A stretch of DNA of 64,000 bases from Leptothoe spongobia TAU-MAC 1115 (GCF_018739885.1 NZ_JADOES010000009.1:1-64000); one strand, 5' to 3'; counted from the first letter of the stretch, positions 41,508-51,587 are shown. A program made the numbers and translations. Notes: generated by a model from the sequence alone, not told the origin.

Positions 41508-42641
41508 TTACTTTCGACGACCTTTGAAGAATCGCCCCCAACCAGTACCGGGGCCATCCACTTCAAATCGAGCCCCTAGATTTTTATTACTATAGTGGCG
41601 AAAGGAACCATCCGTAGAGCCAGGGTAACCACCATTCACCAAATCCATATCCCCATAGGGATCATGGATAAACATACCAGTATCATCATATCCCACGGCC
41701 AAAATCATATGGCCACCCCCACGGGGAGAACTGGCTGGACCTTTATGTAAGACTCCCATTACCACAGGGCGACCAGCATCAATTTCTTTTCTCACGTCCC
41801 CCATAGTCAGTGTCGTGTGCCATGCAGATTGAACGCCCATGCTCTCTAGAGCCCTAGTTTGGGCTCCGTGATCGGTGGTATCGCCATAGGCTTCTACTTT
41901 TGGCAAATAAAAGTTCAGATCTGCATTCTGGTCCTCACCACATTCTTGCCACAAGGATGTTTTCATATACAGTGCTCCCATCCAGCAGCTAGATGTATTG
42001 CAGGTTCTATGGGCCTGGGCCGCATTGTCACGCTGCGAGAAATACATCACCTGGAGTTTTTTGCTTCCCTTAGCAGCCTTTTTGGTCGCCGCTGTTTTGG
42101 TCGCCGCTGTTTTGGTCGCCGCTGTTTTGGTCGCCGCTGCTTTGGTAGTTTTTGCTGCACTTTTCGCTACATTGGCAGTCTTAGGCAACGCAGCTACATC
42201 CACCACTCCTTGGGTTTGTAAGTGTTTCAAAATGGCAGCCGCCCCCATTTCCTGGGTCTGATTACCCAAGACATTGGTACTGCCCCACACCCAAGTAGAC
42301 TCATCACCTTCGCCATCGCGAAAACCATTCCAAAGGTCGAAGCCCCAGAGATAGGCCGCCAAAGTCCGGGTATTGGCCTGGTGATACTTCTTCGCAATCA
42401 GGGCCTTAGCCATTTGCTTTTCAAACAGACCAGGCTCACGAAAATTCCATTCTTTGTAATGCAGGATTCCGGAAAACCACCAAGGTACCGTGGTGGCTTT
42501 CTCAACGGCTTCGTAGTGCGCTTTTAAGTCCACCATCCGCTTGGCAATCCCTTGAGCTAAACCCATCGCGTCTGACCGGACCTTACAGCGGTCAAATGCT
42601 TGCTTATACTCTGTCCCAAGCTTTTCAAGTGTCCGGCTCAT
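41508..42641 (-). CDS. Lysozyme-like domain fused to C39-like peptidase through a Lys/Thr/Ala repeat linker
   Basis: 377 residues. The N-terminal domain (about 1-145) is helical, with MVDLKAHYEAVEKATTVPWW, HYKEWNFREPG and LAAYLWGFDLWNGFRDG; the placement of WxxS/HxxE-type acids suggests a peptidoglycan-hydrolase (lysozyme-like) fold as in some phage endolysins. A linker (about 155-190) of AATKT repeats follows. Residues about 195-355 form a papain-like C39_2 domain: CNTSSCWMGAL supplies the Cys, GGGHMILAVGYD the His and MFIHDPYGD the Asp. There is no signal peptide, so export may rely on another route. The linker is coded by four exact 15-bp repeats on the genome at about 42080-42140. Confidence 0.7.
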   Translation of the reverse strand: MSRTLEKLGTEYKQAFDRCKVRSDAMGLAQGIAKRMVDLKAHYEAVEKATTVPWWFSGILHYKEWNFREPGLFEKQMAKALIAKKYHQANTRTLAAYLWGFDLWNGFRDGEGDESTWVWGSTNVLGNQTQEMGAAAILKHLQTQGVVDVAALPKTANVAKSAAKTTKAAATKTAATKTAATKTAATKKAAKGSKKLQVMYFSQRDNAAQAHRTCNTSSCWMGALYMKTSLWQECGEDQNADLNFYLPKVEAYGDTTDHGAQTRALESMGVQSAWHTTLTMGDVRKEIDAGRPVVMGVLHKGPASSPRGGGHMILAVGYDDTGMFIHDPYGDMDLVNGGYPGSTDGSFRHYSNKNLGARFEVDGPGTGWGRFFKGRRK

Positions 42642-42752
42642 AAATTCACTCCGCGTGCCTACTCAGCCCCAGCACGTTCAGGTTACCCGATTGTGCTTTG
42701 ATTTTACGCTACCTGAGAAGGGCAATCTAACAGGGGATTTACATTGCAAAAT

Positions 42753-43193
42753 ATGTCGAATCAAGACTTGGGAATCCATGGCGAGCAGCTGGTCGAGAAC
42801 TGGCTTACACAGCAGGGCTGGAGCATTCTTTATCGCCGTTGGCACTGCCGTTGGGGGGAGTTAGATCTGGTTGCTCAAGGCTACAACGCCCAAGGGGGCA
42901 AACTCAGCAGTCAGATGCTGGCGTTTATCGAAGTCAAAACCCGTAGTCGAGGTAACTGGGATCTCGATGGACTACTATCCATTACGCCCACTAAGCAAAA
43001 CAAACTCTGGAGGACTGCTCGACTATTTTTAGCTCGTCATCCCCACCTAGCACAACTACCCTGTCGCTTGGATGTCGCCCTGGTTAGCTGTCATCCGACA
43101 TGCCCCCAAGCAGCTAAAGCCCATCTGGAGCTACCTGATGGGCAAAGATATCTGGCATTGCAGGATTATTTAGTAAATGCGATCGCAAAGTAG
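42753..43193 (+). CDS. YraN/UPF0102 family nuclease-fold protein
   Basis: About 146 residues from ATG 42753 (MSNQDLG); a TTG three codons upstream is less likely. The family pattern is clear: [33 protein letters not shown] with the conserved Glu-Leu-Asp, then [12 protein letters not shown] (E-x-K) and RLDVALV. This is a small PD-(D/E)XK domain of unknown biological function, usually near core genes. It is convergent with the next gene, 18 bases between stops. Confidence 0.9.
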   Translation: MSNQDLGIHGEQLVENWLTQQGWSILYRRWHCRWGELDLVAQGYNAQGGKLSSQMLAFIEVKTRSRGNWDLDGLLSITPTKQNKLWRTARLFLARHPHLAQLPCRLDVALVSCHPTCPQAAKAHLELPDGQRYLALQDYLVNAIAK

Positions 43194-43211
43194 ATAAGAA
43201 AAGAGAACCTA

Positions 43212-43601
43212 TTAAGCCAAGGTTTCAGGACAATACCCCAAACCCTGTACAAACTGCTTACGAAATTCTTCGATTTCATAACGATCGGGCTTGCCATGGG
43301 ACACAACCGCCACCTGATAGCGGCGCATCACATCCACAGGAGTTTGTCCCGTTTCTAACCCCCAGAGGGCCATACGAATACGATAACCAGGGGTACTGCG
43401 ACCACCTACTTCATCTAGAAATGATTGAAAATTGGACGCGGTATTAGATGAAACGCTTTCATGCAGCCTAATTCGAATTACCCAGCCGTCAATACGATGG
43501 ATCACGCTTACAAATTCTAGGGGTAGCTGAGTCAGGCGATGTAGCCGTTCAACAACCCGCAGAACAAGACTGGCATTGGATAGATAGTAAACGTAATCCA
43601 T
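43212..43601 (-). CDS. Conserved cyanobacterial protein, 129 residues
   Basis: I cannot name the function. It is a soluble alpha/beta protein beginning MDYVYYLSNASLVLRVVERL, with IHRIDGWVIRIRLHES and ALWGLETGQTPVDVMRRYQVAVVSHG blocks that look strongly conserved. No motif for catalysis is evident. ATG 43601 is the only reasonable start. It is divergent from queA. Confidence 0.7.
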   Translation of the reverse strand: MDYVYYLSNASLVLRVVERLHRLTQLPLEFVSVIHRIDGWVIRIRLHESVSSNTASNFQSFLDEVGGRSTPGYRIRMALWGLETGQTPVDVMRRYQVAVVSHGKPDRYEIEEFRKQFVQGLGYCPETLA

Positions 43602-43763
43602 AGGTATAAAGCGGTGCTACAGTCTAGATCGTTTAATCATGTAGGCAGCCGGTCCATAGAACTTCAAGTTAACAGTCTGGCATTAAATCCATCGGCTGAG
43701 TAAGGCTAATGAAAAGCCTTTATCAAAAAATCAACGGTCATCTGCCTATTGTCCCTTTTTCCC

Positions 43764-44909
43764 ATGCCCTTATCTAACAGTCGTCCGCCGCATTCTACAA
43801 ATAGTTCCACTGCTCAACATCAAGCGAACAATGATTATTCTTTGACGGCTTATCAGTACGACCTACCCACACAACTGATTGCCCAAGAACCAGCCATACC
43901 TCGAGATCATTCTCGATTAATGGTTGTATCATCCAGGACAGAACATCAGCATGTTCATTTTAAAGACTTGCCCAGGTTTCTGTGTCCTGGAGATTTACTC
44001 ATCATCAATAATACGCGAGTAATACCGGCAAGAATGTATGGATACAAACCAAGCGGCGCTAAAGTTGAAGTTTTATTACTAGAACCTCGTCCTCCTCAAT
44101 GGTTAGCTCTGGTCAAACCAGGCAGACGTTTAAAGCCTGGTAGCTGTATTCACTTTGGCTCAGATATAGACCATCCCGTCCTGAAAGCTCATGTGGAGGC
44201 TTGCGATCTCAACACCAACGGCAGACTTCTGAGCTTTGAGTCTATGACAGATACCCCCGTGGACCAGCTGATGGAGTCCCTAGGAGAGGTTCCCCTCCCT
44301 CCTTACATCACTGACTCCCAGGCAGATCCCAACCAGTATCAAACCATCTACGCCCAGCATCCCGGAGCAGTGGCTGCCCCTACAGCCGGTCTCCACTTTA
44401 CGCCAGAGGTATTTCAGGCTCTAGAGGAAAAGGGCATTCAGCGGGCTGAGGTCACCTTACACGTAGGACTAGGCACGTTTCGTCCCGTCGAGTCCAAAGA
44501 GATCACCCAGCACCAGATGCATGCAGAATGGGTGGATTTACCTCAAACCACCGTAGACCTGATTAGAGAGACCAAAGATCGAGGGAATCGAGTCTTTGCA
44601 GTGGGAACGACCACGGTACGAACCCTAGAGGGCGTCGCTACCCAAGAGGGGCAACTCAAAGCGTACCAGGGCCCTGTGAATTTATTTATTTACCCTGGCT
44701 ATCAATGGAAAGTAGTCGATGGGTTGATAACCAACTTCCACTTACCAGGTTCTAGCCTGCTGATGCTAGTGAGTGGCCTCATAGGCCGCCAACGATTGAT
44801 GGAGCTTTATCAAGAGGCCATTAAACAGACCTATCGTTTCTATTCTTTTGGTGATGCTATGGTCATTTTGCCGGATGCTTACCAACACATCCAGGGAACT
44901 CAGCCATAG
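43764..44909 (+). CDS. queA: S-adenosylmethionine:tRNA ribosyltransferase-isomerase QueA
   Basis: About 381 residues from ATG 43764. Transfers and isomerises the ribosyl part of SAM to 7-aminomethyl-7-deazaguanine in tRNA, making epoxyqueuosine. Diagnostic blocks: YQYDLPTQLIAQEPAIPRDHSRLM, GDLLIINNTRVIPARM, HPGAVAAPTAGLHFTPE, HVGLGTFRPVE, and near the end TNFHLPGSSLLMLVSGLIG. The N-terminal 25 residues are a Ser/Asn-rich extension; the TTG at 43749 is an unlikely start. Confidence 0.95.
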   Translation: MPLSNSRPPHSTNSSTAQHQANNDYSLTAYQYDLPTQLIAQEPAIPRDHSRLMVVSSRTEHQHVHFKDLPRFLCPGDLLIINNTRVIPARMYGYKPSGAKVEVLLLEPRPPQWLALVKPGRRLKPGSCIHFGSDIDHPVLKAHVEACDLNTNGRLLSFESMTDTPVDQLMESLGEVPLPPYITDSQADPNQYQTIYAQHPGAVAAPTAGLHFTPEVFQALEEKGIQRAEVTLHVGLGTFRPVESKEITQHQMHAEWVDLPQTTVDLIRETKDRGNRVFAVGTTTVRTLEGVATQEGQLKAYQGPVNLFIYPGYQWKVVDGLITNFHLPGSSLLMLVSGLIGRQRLMELYQEAIKQTYRFYSFGDAMVILPDAYQHIQGTQP

Positions 44910-45137
44910 CCCATGCGTCATCTTCCATGTCCCCCATGGAGAACGTGCCGTCCGTAAGTGCTTCTTTGGAAGCATCGTTGCGAGGCCGTTCTCCCTTTCT
45001 TACCATGGTTTGCAGCACTTTTCAGGATGTTACTGCAGGCATTGGCAAAAGAGACGTTTGCTGTTTAGAAACAAATATTTTTGCTTTTTAGCAATAAAAA
45101 TCTCCAATTGCCCTTCAGCTTAGAGATAAAAATTTTT

Positions 45138-45205
45138 GCTTTCAGCCCTAAAAAATCTCAGATTGCTTTCAGCCCTAAAAAATCTCAGATTGCTTTCAGC
45201 AATAC
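45138..45205. repeat. 27-bp tandem repeats upstream of HerA-like gene
   Basis: GCTTTCAGCCCTAAAAAATC followed by TCAGATT occurs twice without a gap (45138-45164, 45165-45191), followed by a partial third copy (GCTTTCAGCAATAC). Degenerate relatives (GCTTTTTAGCAATAAAAATC) extend back to about 45080. The whole gap 44910-45272 holds no credible gene. Confidence 0.7.
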
Positions 45206-45272
45206 AGGTTTACTATAGTGGGTGATATTGACTTGCACGTTGACAGGTCAGTGCTAACGAGATGGCACCGCT

Positions 45273-46967
45273 ATGACTCCACCGGCTTCTATAGACTCAG
45301 GCAATCTGGTTATTGGTACAGTGAAAGGCCCTGGTGAAGACGGCAACCAATATGTCTTTATCACCGCCGATAATCATCATGTCAAAATCGGTGAATTTGT
45401 CTTTTACGAAATTGATGCGCTAGACGATAATTCTGAATCCTGGGAGATCTTAGGAAAAATTTCTGACCGTCGCTTGATTGACCATTTGCCCGATCGCATT
45501 TTTGCGGATACGCAAATTAGTCCAGAAACTATTGCGTCCCTCATTGGTTTTACCTATCCCAATCCAGAAATCTATGAAGTCACGGTGGATGTCATTGGTT
45601 ATTTCCACCCGGCCCTCGGCTTTATTAATCCTCGTATTACGCCTGATCCAGGGGCAAAAGTCCGGATCGCAGCTGATAGTCGACTCCAGCAGGTTGTCAA
45701 TAAAAAGCAGCCAGGAGACATCGGGTCGGCTCAGATTGGCTCCCTGCTGCTACGTCCGGGTGGGGCAGTCCCGGTTGCCCTGGACGTCAAAGAAATTGTC
45801 AGCACCCACATGGCGATTTTGGCTGGTACAGGTTCTGGCAAAAGCTACACCGCAGGCGTGCTGATTGAAGAGTTTCTGCAACCCTATAATCGAGCAGCGG
45901 TCCTGATCTTTGACCCCCACGGGGAATACAACACCTTGTCAGAAATGCGGGGGCATCCATCATTTCAGGCCAGTGACGGCTATGCACCCAAGGTGCAGAT
46001 CCTCACACCTGATGATATTCAGATTCGGATGTCGTCCCTGGACTATTACGATATTCTCACCCTGTTACCAGAGATGAGTGATCGTCAGCAGTCCATTCTC
46101 AATAAAGCATTTACCATTTTGGGCAAACACAAACGCGGGGACTATCGGTGGAATGTCAATGACCTGATCGCCGCAGTGTATGAGGCAGATACGACGGCTG
46201 ATGATGAGGGCAATGACAAAGTCGGTTCATCGGCTCCAGCATTGGAATGGAAGCTAGATCGTCTGGCCCGCTCACCCTACTTTCATCAGATGAATCATAT
46301 GGCTCCTCGCGATCTGTTTGAACCAGGTCAGGTAACTGTGCTGCAGATGAATGAAATCAGCCAGGAAGAACAACAGGTGATTTGTGCAGCAGTGTTGCGA
46401 CAGAGCTACCATGCCCGCATCAATACGGCCCGCGACAAAATTGAAGAAGGTGATGAAAACTATCTGCCCTTTCCTGTCTTTGTACTGATCGAGGAGGCTC
46501 ATCGGTTTGCCCCCGCGAAGGAACCATCGCGATGTAAAGCCGTGTTACGCACGATTCTCAGTGAAGGCCGTAAATTTGGATTGGGTGTGGGCCTAATTAC
46601 CCAACGTCCTGGCAAATTGGATTCCGATGTGCTGTCTCAGTGTATGAGTCAGTTTCTAATGCGCATCGTCAACCCAGTGGACCAGGAAAGCTTAAAATAT
46701 GGTGTAGAGGCTGCAGGCCGTGACTTACTTAAGGAGCTACCGGCTCTGACTAAAGGTCAGGTGATTATCTCAGGAGCCTGCGTCAATACACCAGTGCTCT
46801 GTCAGGTCCGCAAACGACTCACCCAACATGGCGGAGAAACCCTGAATGCTCCCCATGAGTGGCAAGGCTATTTTCAAAAGCACCGGCTACGTACCCAAAA
46901 AATCCAAGCAGCACCAGTGGCAGCTAAACCTAAAGCCACGACCTTTAAAGGTGTCAGCATTGAGTAA
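45273..46967 (+). CDS. HerA-like hexameric ATPase (DUF87)
   Basis: 564 residues. An N-terminal HAS-barrel (about 1-150, GNLVIGTVKGPGEDGNQYVFIT) precedes an FtsK/HerA-type ATPase: Walker A LAGTGSGKSYTAGVL, Walker B VFVLIEEAHRFAP, and the arginine and sensor region GLGVGLITQRPGKLDSDVLSQCMSQFLMRIVNP. HerA proteins are DNA translocases or helicases working with the NurA nuclease. I see no NurA in the window; the next gene is a TM protein on the other strand. In cyanobacteria such proteins often stand alone, and their partner is unknown. The ATG lies after the 27-bp repeats. Confidence 0.88.
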   Translation: MTPPASIDSGNLVIGTVKGPGEDGNQYVFITADNHHVKIGEFVFYEIDALDDNSESWEILGKISDRRLIDHLPDRIFADTQISPETIASLIGFTYPNPEIYEVTVDVIGYFHPALGFINPRITPDPGAKVRIAADSRLQQVVNKKQPGDIGSAQIGSLLLRPGGAVPVALDVKEIVSTHMAILAGTGSGKSYTAGVLIEEFLQPYNRAAVLIFDPHGEYNTLSEMRGHPSFQASDGYAPKVQILTPDDIQIRMSSLDYYDILTLLPEMSDRQQSILNKAFTILGKHKRGDYRWNVNDLIAAVYEADTTADDEGNDKVGSSAPALEWKLDRLARSPYFHQMNHMAPRDLFEPGQVTVLQMNEISQEEQQVICAAVLRQSYHARINTARDKIEEGDENYLPFPVFVLIEEAHRFAPAKEPSRCKAVLRTILSEGRKFGLGVGLITQRPGKLDSDVLSQCMSQFLMRIVNPVDQESLKYGVEAAGRDLLKELPALTKGQVIISGACVNTPVLCQVRKRLTQHGGETLNAPHEWQGYFQKHRLRTQKIQAAPVAAKPKATTFKGVSIE

Positions 46968-46990
46968 ACGTATTGAGTAAACGCAAGGAA

Positions 46991-47833
46991 CTAATCCGCC
47001 TGCCGCGCCTTTTGCAATAGACTTTCACTATTAGACTTATAGGCATTGACCCGATCTTGAGCAATGGAATAGCGTTCATCCGATGCTGGCACCTCGGCCA
47101 TTAGATCCGATGCCTGCTGCCAGCGCGCGGCTAAGGCTAACCAATCATCGGAAGAATCAGCAATCGCTCCATCCTTAGCCGCTTGTTCAGCAATCCGTAC
47201 AGCACGGGCAAAGGAATCATAGGATTCAGGTAACGGCAGCTGATCAGCCGGTGGTTTTTCAGAATTCGCTACTGGAAATGTGGCACGCTCAGCACGCTGC
47301 CGATAGGCCCATACCCCCACACCAATGACCAGTAAGGCGACAGATAAACCGCCAATGATGCCGCTAAGAAATGACTTACGCTGGCGTAAATCAGACTTGG
47401 ATGCACCTTCAGGCATCTCCACGCGCAGTTTGGGACGCCTTAGATCACGGGCAACCCGCTTTAACCAGTGGGGTTGCTTAAGGGTAATCATTTCAGACCA
47501 CAGCAGTTGGCTGTCAGGATCGCGACTGACTTCTTCAAACCACAGCAGTTGCTGTTCTTGAACCAAACGACTGTTAATTTTGACCCTGCGAATACGTCGC
47601 GGGGCGATCCCCTCCAAAATCTTACGAATGTCCTCCACCAACACTGCTTTTTCAAGCTGCTCATTGGTGGGAGCTTCGCATAAAAGCTGGAGCACATTGT
47701 CGACAAACACAGCACGGGTACGAATACCGCTCCCTGCTAATCGATCGTTGAGAATTTGAATAATAGCTGCAACACTGCCGTCCTGGGCTTGCCCAAAGAC
47801 ATCATTAATATCAGTAAGTGTAGTCGTAGACAT
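46991..47833 (-). CDS. Conserved cyanobacterial membrane protein of unknown function
   Basis: About 280 residues from ATG 47833 (MSTTTLTDINDVF); a TTG 19 codons upstream is less likely. The N-terminal cytoplasmic part (1-155) contains ALVED-type repeats and basic stretch PRRIRRVKINSR. A single membrane helix lies near residues 166-185 (SGIIGGLSVALLVIGVGVW). The C-terminal region is an extracytoplasmic helical part with SFARAVRIAEQAA and WLALAARWQQASDLMAEVP, resembling TPR-like helices. I recognise the layout from cyanobacterial genomes but not a function. Confidence 0.65.
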   Translation of the reverse strand: MSTTTLTDINDVFGQAQDGSVAAIIQILNDRLAGSGIRTRAVFVDNVLQLLCEAPTNEQLEKAVLVEDIRKILEGIAPRRIRRVKINSRLVQEQQLLWFEEVSRDPDSQLLWSEMITLKQPHWLKRVARDLRRPKLRVEMPEGASKSDLRQRKSFLSGIIGGLSVALLVIGVGVWAYRQRAERATFPVANSEKPPADQLPLPESYDSFARAVRIAEQAAKDGAIADSSDDWLALAARWQQASDLMAEVPASDERYSIAQDRVNAYKSNSESLLQKARQAD

Positions 47834-48062
47834 GGGCACAGTCTCCAAGAGACTATCGCTGCAATCATCCCAGAAAGGTAGAATACCCAATCACAGTTGA
47901 CATACGGTCACATAAAATGTTTCGGGACTGGGCATACAGGTTACCGCAAAATTGTCATCAGCTTCCAATGCACTGACTAAGTTCCGTATTTTTAACGACA
48001 TGGCAATGCACAAATAGCACTTAGCCTGGGGTGCGATCGCTTACTTATCCAGACATGGAGAA

Positions 48063-48728
48063 TCAGGCTCTATAAGTTTTGTTGTCCAAATGTGGCGTCT
48101 CGTTAAACTGCACAATTTTCCAACATTCAGGATTATGCTGATTGTCCTGAGTCACCTCTGGGCTGATTAAGTAAAACTCAAACAATGCAGTATGGTGAAT
48201 AGGGATTTGCCAGGTGCGATCGCAGCCCAAAATCACTCGAATCAGTTGCTGCATAAAGCCCCCATGGGTAACGCTCCAAATCACATCACCCGCAGTATGC
48301 CGCTGCCAAAGCGTTTGATACCAATTAACCGCCCGACGGTTTGCTGCCATTAGCGTTTCAGCCCCAGGCACTGGCTGATAGTCTAAAGTAGCCACTAACT
48401 CAGAACATAGTTGGGGATAGCGATCACGAACCTCAGTCCACATCAACCCCTGAAAAATTCCTTGGTTTAGCTCCTGCAGCTCTACATCTAGTTGTACTGA
48501 ACAGCCCACTCTCTTTTCTAAATAGAACGCGGTCTGGGTAGCACGCTGTAGAGGACTACTGTACAGACAAGTGGGGGGCGATTGCCGTTGCAAATAGGTG
48601 GCTAACTGACGGGATTGCCACTCGCCTTTAGCTGATAAGGACGTAGACATCTGGCCTTCCATGCGCCCTTCGACATTCCCTTGGGATTCACCATGGCGAA
48701 TCAGCAATAACTTGAGATAGGTCGCCAT
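48063..48728 (-). CDS. Histidine phosphatase family protein (phosphoglycerate-mutase-like)
   Basis: About 221 residues. Catalytic His in LLIRHGESQGN, the second-site Arg/His set in LYSSPLQRATQTA and SVTHGGFMQQL, and the conserved Glu in QGLMWTEVRDRYP. It is too short and diverged for a confident glycolytic mutase; GpmB-like broad-range phosphatase is the safest call. The start is ATG 48728 (MATYLKLLLIRHG), with an ATG three codons upstream. Confidence 0.88.
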   Translation of the reverse strand: MATYLKLLLIRHGESQGNVEGRMEGQMSTSLSAKGEWQSRQLATYLQRQSPPTCLYSSPLQRATQTAFYLEKRVGCSVQLDVELQELNQGIFQGLMWTEVRDRYPQLCSELVATLDYQPVPGAETLMAANRRAVNWYQTLWQRHTAGDVIWSVTHGGFMQQLIRVILGCDRTWQIPIHHTALFEFYLISPEVTQDNQHNPECWKIVQFNETPHLDNKTYRA

Positions 48729-48862
48729 CGCTATCATTCTTCTAGGTTGGGCAACTCAATCAACCGGATTATGTAAATTGAGCACAAAGCTACATAGGAG
48801 TCGACCAAGCGTTTGCAGGGAAACGTTTACAATGTAGGCGTCTAAAAACATGCAACCAATCC

Positions 48863-49204
48863 ATGCTGCTCAAGTCCACCACACGCCATATCCATATTTT
48901 TGCGGCAGACATTGACAATAATGAACTTGTCCCCAGCGAAAATCAGCTCACCATAGATGTTGACCCTGATAATGAGTTTAATTGGTCCGATGCTGCGCTG
49001 CAGCAAGTCTATAAAGAGTTTGATCGATTAGTTGAGGCTGCCACTGGAGAAGCTTTAACCGATTACAACCTCCGACGCATCGGCTCAGATCTGGAGCACT
49101 TTGTCAAAACATTGCTGCAATCGGGACAAATTAGCTACAACCTGAGAAGTAGGGTGCTCAACTATAGTATGGGCTTACCCCGCGTGGTATCTGAGAGTGA
49201 TTAA
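48863..49204 (+). CDS. ndhM: NAD(P)H-quinone oxidoreductase subunit M
   Basis: 113 residues, the normal length. NdhM is an oxygenic-photosynthesis-specific subunit of the NDH-1 complex at the thylakoid membrane, on the cytoplasmic side, needed for respiration and cyclic electron flow. Recognised by the start [42 protein letters not shown] and [11 protein letters not shown]. The stop overlaps the GTG start of the PP2C gene by 8 bases, an unexpected coupling between a photosynthetic subunit and a signalling gene. Confidence 0.92.
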   Translation: MLLKSTTRHIHIFAADIDNNELVPSENQLTIDVDPDNEFNWSDAALQQVYKEFDRLVEAATGEALTDYNLRRIGSDLEHFVKTLLQSGQISYNLRSRVLNYSMGLPRVVSESD

Positions 49205-51587
49205 GTGTCCAAATATTGAATGTCAGGCCATTAATCCGGAGGGGAACGAAAAATGTACCTCCTGTCAGACCTTTTTGCCTCACCGTTATTTATGGGTAGT
49301 AGGTCAAGGACAGTTAGATCCGCAACAGCTTAGTCAACGCTACGTTTGGCAGCACCAGCGGGTAGTACTGGACACAGAGCCTGGGGTTCCTCCGCTCTCT
49401 CCTGACCCTGTACCGCAGCATATTTGGCCCTATTTGATGCTGGCTCCCCATGGCCTCCATGTCCCCCAGCCCTATGATTTTCTGAGTGATAGCGGTAAAA
49501 ACGGCGGCAACGATGGTCTCCTATTATTAGACTCAGCTGCCATTGTCGGACCTCCTGGCCATCACCGTCCTCAACTCTTACCGTCCCTAATAGATTCATG
49601 GCAGACGGCCTCGCCCCTAAGACAGCTCAACTGGCTGTGGCAAATTACTGATCTCTGGCCGGACTTTTTAGAGCAGGAGGTGGCCAGTAGTTTGCTGCTG
49701 AGCACTCATTTACGTGTCCATGACTCTCTTGTTCGTTTGGTCGAACTTTCGACCGATTCTCAGACATTAACCCTGGGTAATTTAGGAGCTTTCTGGAAAA
49801 AGAACTTACTGCTGGAGACTCAGCCTGCGATTCGTGACTTTTTAGAAAATCTCTGTCATCGCCTGATCGAAGGGGACATTACAAATCCAGAGATCTTGAC
49901 AGGTTACCTCGATCAAGCCATTGCAGCGACGGCTGATGGCTATCAAGTGGACTATGGGCTATCCGTAAAGACAGATCAAGGCCCCAGTCGCAAACGCAAT
50001 GAAGATGCTTGCTATCCAGCTAGCGGAACCACACAGCTCCATAGTTTAGGCCCTAAGGCTAAAGCTAAGCATAAGCAACCGCTATTACTCTTAGTCTGCG
50101 ATGGCATCGGTGGTCACGATGGCGGCGATGTGGCCAGTCGACTGGCGATCTCAACTATCCAACAGGAGCTAGCGCCATTACTAGAATGGCTAGCAGACCA
50201 GCCCCTACACGATCCAGGCACAGTCACGCTGGCCATCGAACAGGCCATTGGGGCGGCCAATGACAACATTTCTCATCATAACGATCAGGGACAGCGACAG
50301 GCGCGCGATCGCATGGGTACGACCATCGTCATGGCCCTGATTATTGGCGTCTACATTTATATTGGCCACGTGGGCGATAGCCGAGCCTATCGCATCAGTT
50401 CTAATAGCTGTCGTCAGATCACCTTTGACGATGATGTGGCAGCCCGTGAAGTTCGCCTGGGCTATGGTTTTTATGCCGATGTTGCTCATCGACCAGGCAC
50501 CGGAGCCTTGATCCAGGCTCTAGGTATGGGCAATTCAGCAGCACTCCATACCGTCGTGCAGCGACTGATTCTCGACGAAGATATCGTCCTACTCCTGTGT
50601 TCCGATGGTTTGAGTGACTACGATCGGGTTGAACAAAGTTGGCAAACTCAACTCCTACCTGTGCTCACGGGACAAACAAAACCCGCCACAGCAGTAACTA
50701 GCCTGGTACAGCTGGCCAATACCTATAACGGTCATGACAACATTACCGTGGGTGTCGTATCGGCCCATATCCAGTCCGTCAAACCACCGATAGTATCTGC
50801 TCCATCCTCTGTACCGCCAGTCGTCACCAAAACCACATCAACTCGGCCTCAAATACATAATCACCAATCACCCAGACCCCAAGTAGCCACACAGCAGCTA
50901 CCGGTCATGCCCCAAAGTAATCCTTCTAATATCAAAAAAAACGGTAACTTTTGGCTTATTCTCATCAGTTTAATCGGATTTCTTGGAGGAGCAACCGCCT
51001 TAACGATGCTGTTTTTTGGAGAAAGGCCTGTGGCGACTCCTCCCAATCCTGTCCCTCCTCTCCCTGAAACTATTCAGGATAAAATTAATCAAGATATTGG
51101 GAGGGTGGGCATTTCCGATGATGAACTGGCGAGCCCATCACTCACACCAAACAGTTATCTACAGTTGCTTGAACCAGTTTCACTAGTGACAACCCCCCAG
51201 GCCAGCAATGACGACGAAGACAATCAGCTAGGGCAGCTGCCTACCGGGGCAATCGTCCAGGTACTCACTAGACAAGATCCCGCTGGTGAGCAGTCTCGTT
51301 GGGTCAAACTAAAGGTTTGCGCCATTAGTCCCATCAGTCAACCTGGCGATCGGGACATTCCCAAGGAACCTGGAGAAAATGCCCTTGAAACCAGTGGCCC
51401 TGAAACCAGTGGCCCTGAAACCAGTGGCTCTGAAAACAGGGACGTCAAATTAGGCCCAAGATTGGATACAACTGTCACATCTCCAGGGGTAACGTCACTA
51501 ACCTCTGGGGAAGAAGGCTGGGTGCTTGAAGCAAAGCTCACGCAAATTGTGAGTTCTGCCCAGCAGCTGAACTGTCCATCTCAGTAG
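49197..51587 (+). CDS. PP2C protein phosphatase with N-terminal zinc ribbon and membrane segment
   Basis: 796 residues from GTG 49197. A four-Cys zinc ribbon is at residues 4-23 (C4, C9, C20, C23). An unassigned region of about 200 residues follows. The PP2C domain runs from about 255 ([20 protein letters not shown]) to about 525, with [37 protein letters not shown] and [10 protein letters not shown] supplying the metal-binding Asp set. A Pro/Ser/Thr linker leads to a single membrane helix (about 582-603), and the C-terminal part has an SH3-like [11 protein letters not shown] segment plus three ETSGP repeats. It dephosphorylates Ser/Thr proteins. It overlaps ndhM by 8 bases and is followed after 33 bases by the CHAT/FHA gene. 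Confidence 0.9.
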   Translation: MIKCPNIECQAINPEGNEKCTSCQTFLPHRYLWVVGQGQLDPQQLSQRYVWQHQRVVLDTEPGVPPLSPDPVPQHIWPYLMLAPHGLHVPQPYDFLSDSGKNGGNDGLLLLDSAAIVGPPGHHRPQLLPSLIDSWQTASPLRQLNWLWQITDLWPDFLEQEVASSLLLSTHLRVHDSLVRLVELSTDSQTLTLGNLGAFWKKNLLLETQPAIRDFLENLCHRLIEGDITNPEILTGYLDQAIAATADGYQVDYGLSVKTDQGPSRKRNEDACYPASGTTQLHSLGPKAKAKHKQPLLLLVCDGIGGHDGGDVASRLAISTIQQELAPLLEWLADQPLHDPGTVTLAIEQAIGAANDNISHHNDQGQRQARDRMGTTIVMALIIGVYIYIGHVGDSRAYRISSNSCRQITFDDDVAAREVRLGYGFYADVAHRPGTGALIQALGMGNSAALHTVVQRLILDEDIVLLLCSDGLSDYDRVEQSWQTQLLPVLTGQTKPATAVTSLVQLANTYNGHDNITVGVVSAHIQSVKPPIVSAPSSVPPVVTKTTSTRPQIHNHQSPRPQVATQQLPVMPQSNPSNIKKNGNFWLILISLIGFLGGATALTMLFFGERPVATPPNPVPPLPETIQDKINQDIGRVGISDDELASPSLTPNSYLQLLEPVSLVTTPQASNDDEDNQLGQLPTGAIVQVLTRQDPAGEQSRWVKLKVCAISPISQPGDRDIPKEPGENALETSGPETSGPETSGSENRDVKLGPRLDTTVTSPGVTSLTSGEEGWVLEAKLTQIVSSAQQLNCPSQ

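Noticed and set aside
44848..45123. 91-codon frame overlapping the end of queA
   Set aside because: Starts inside queA and runs into the AT-rich repeats; looks random.
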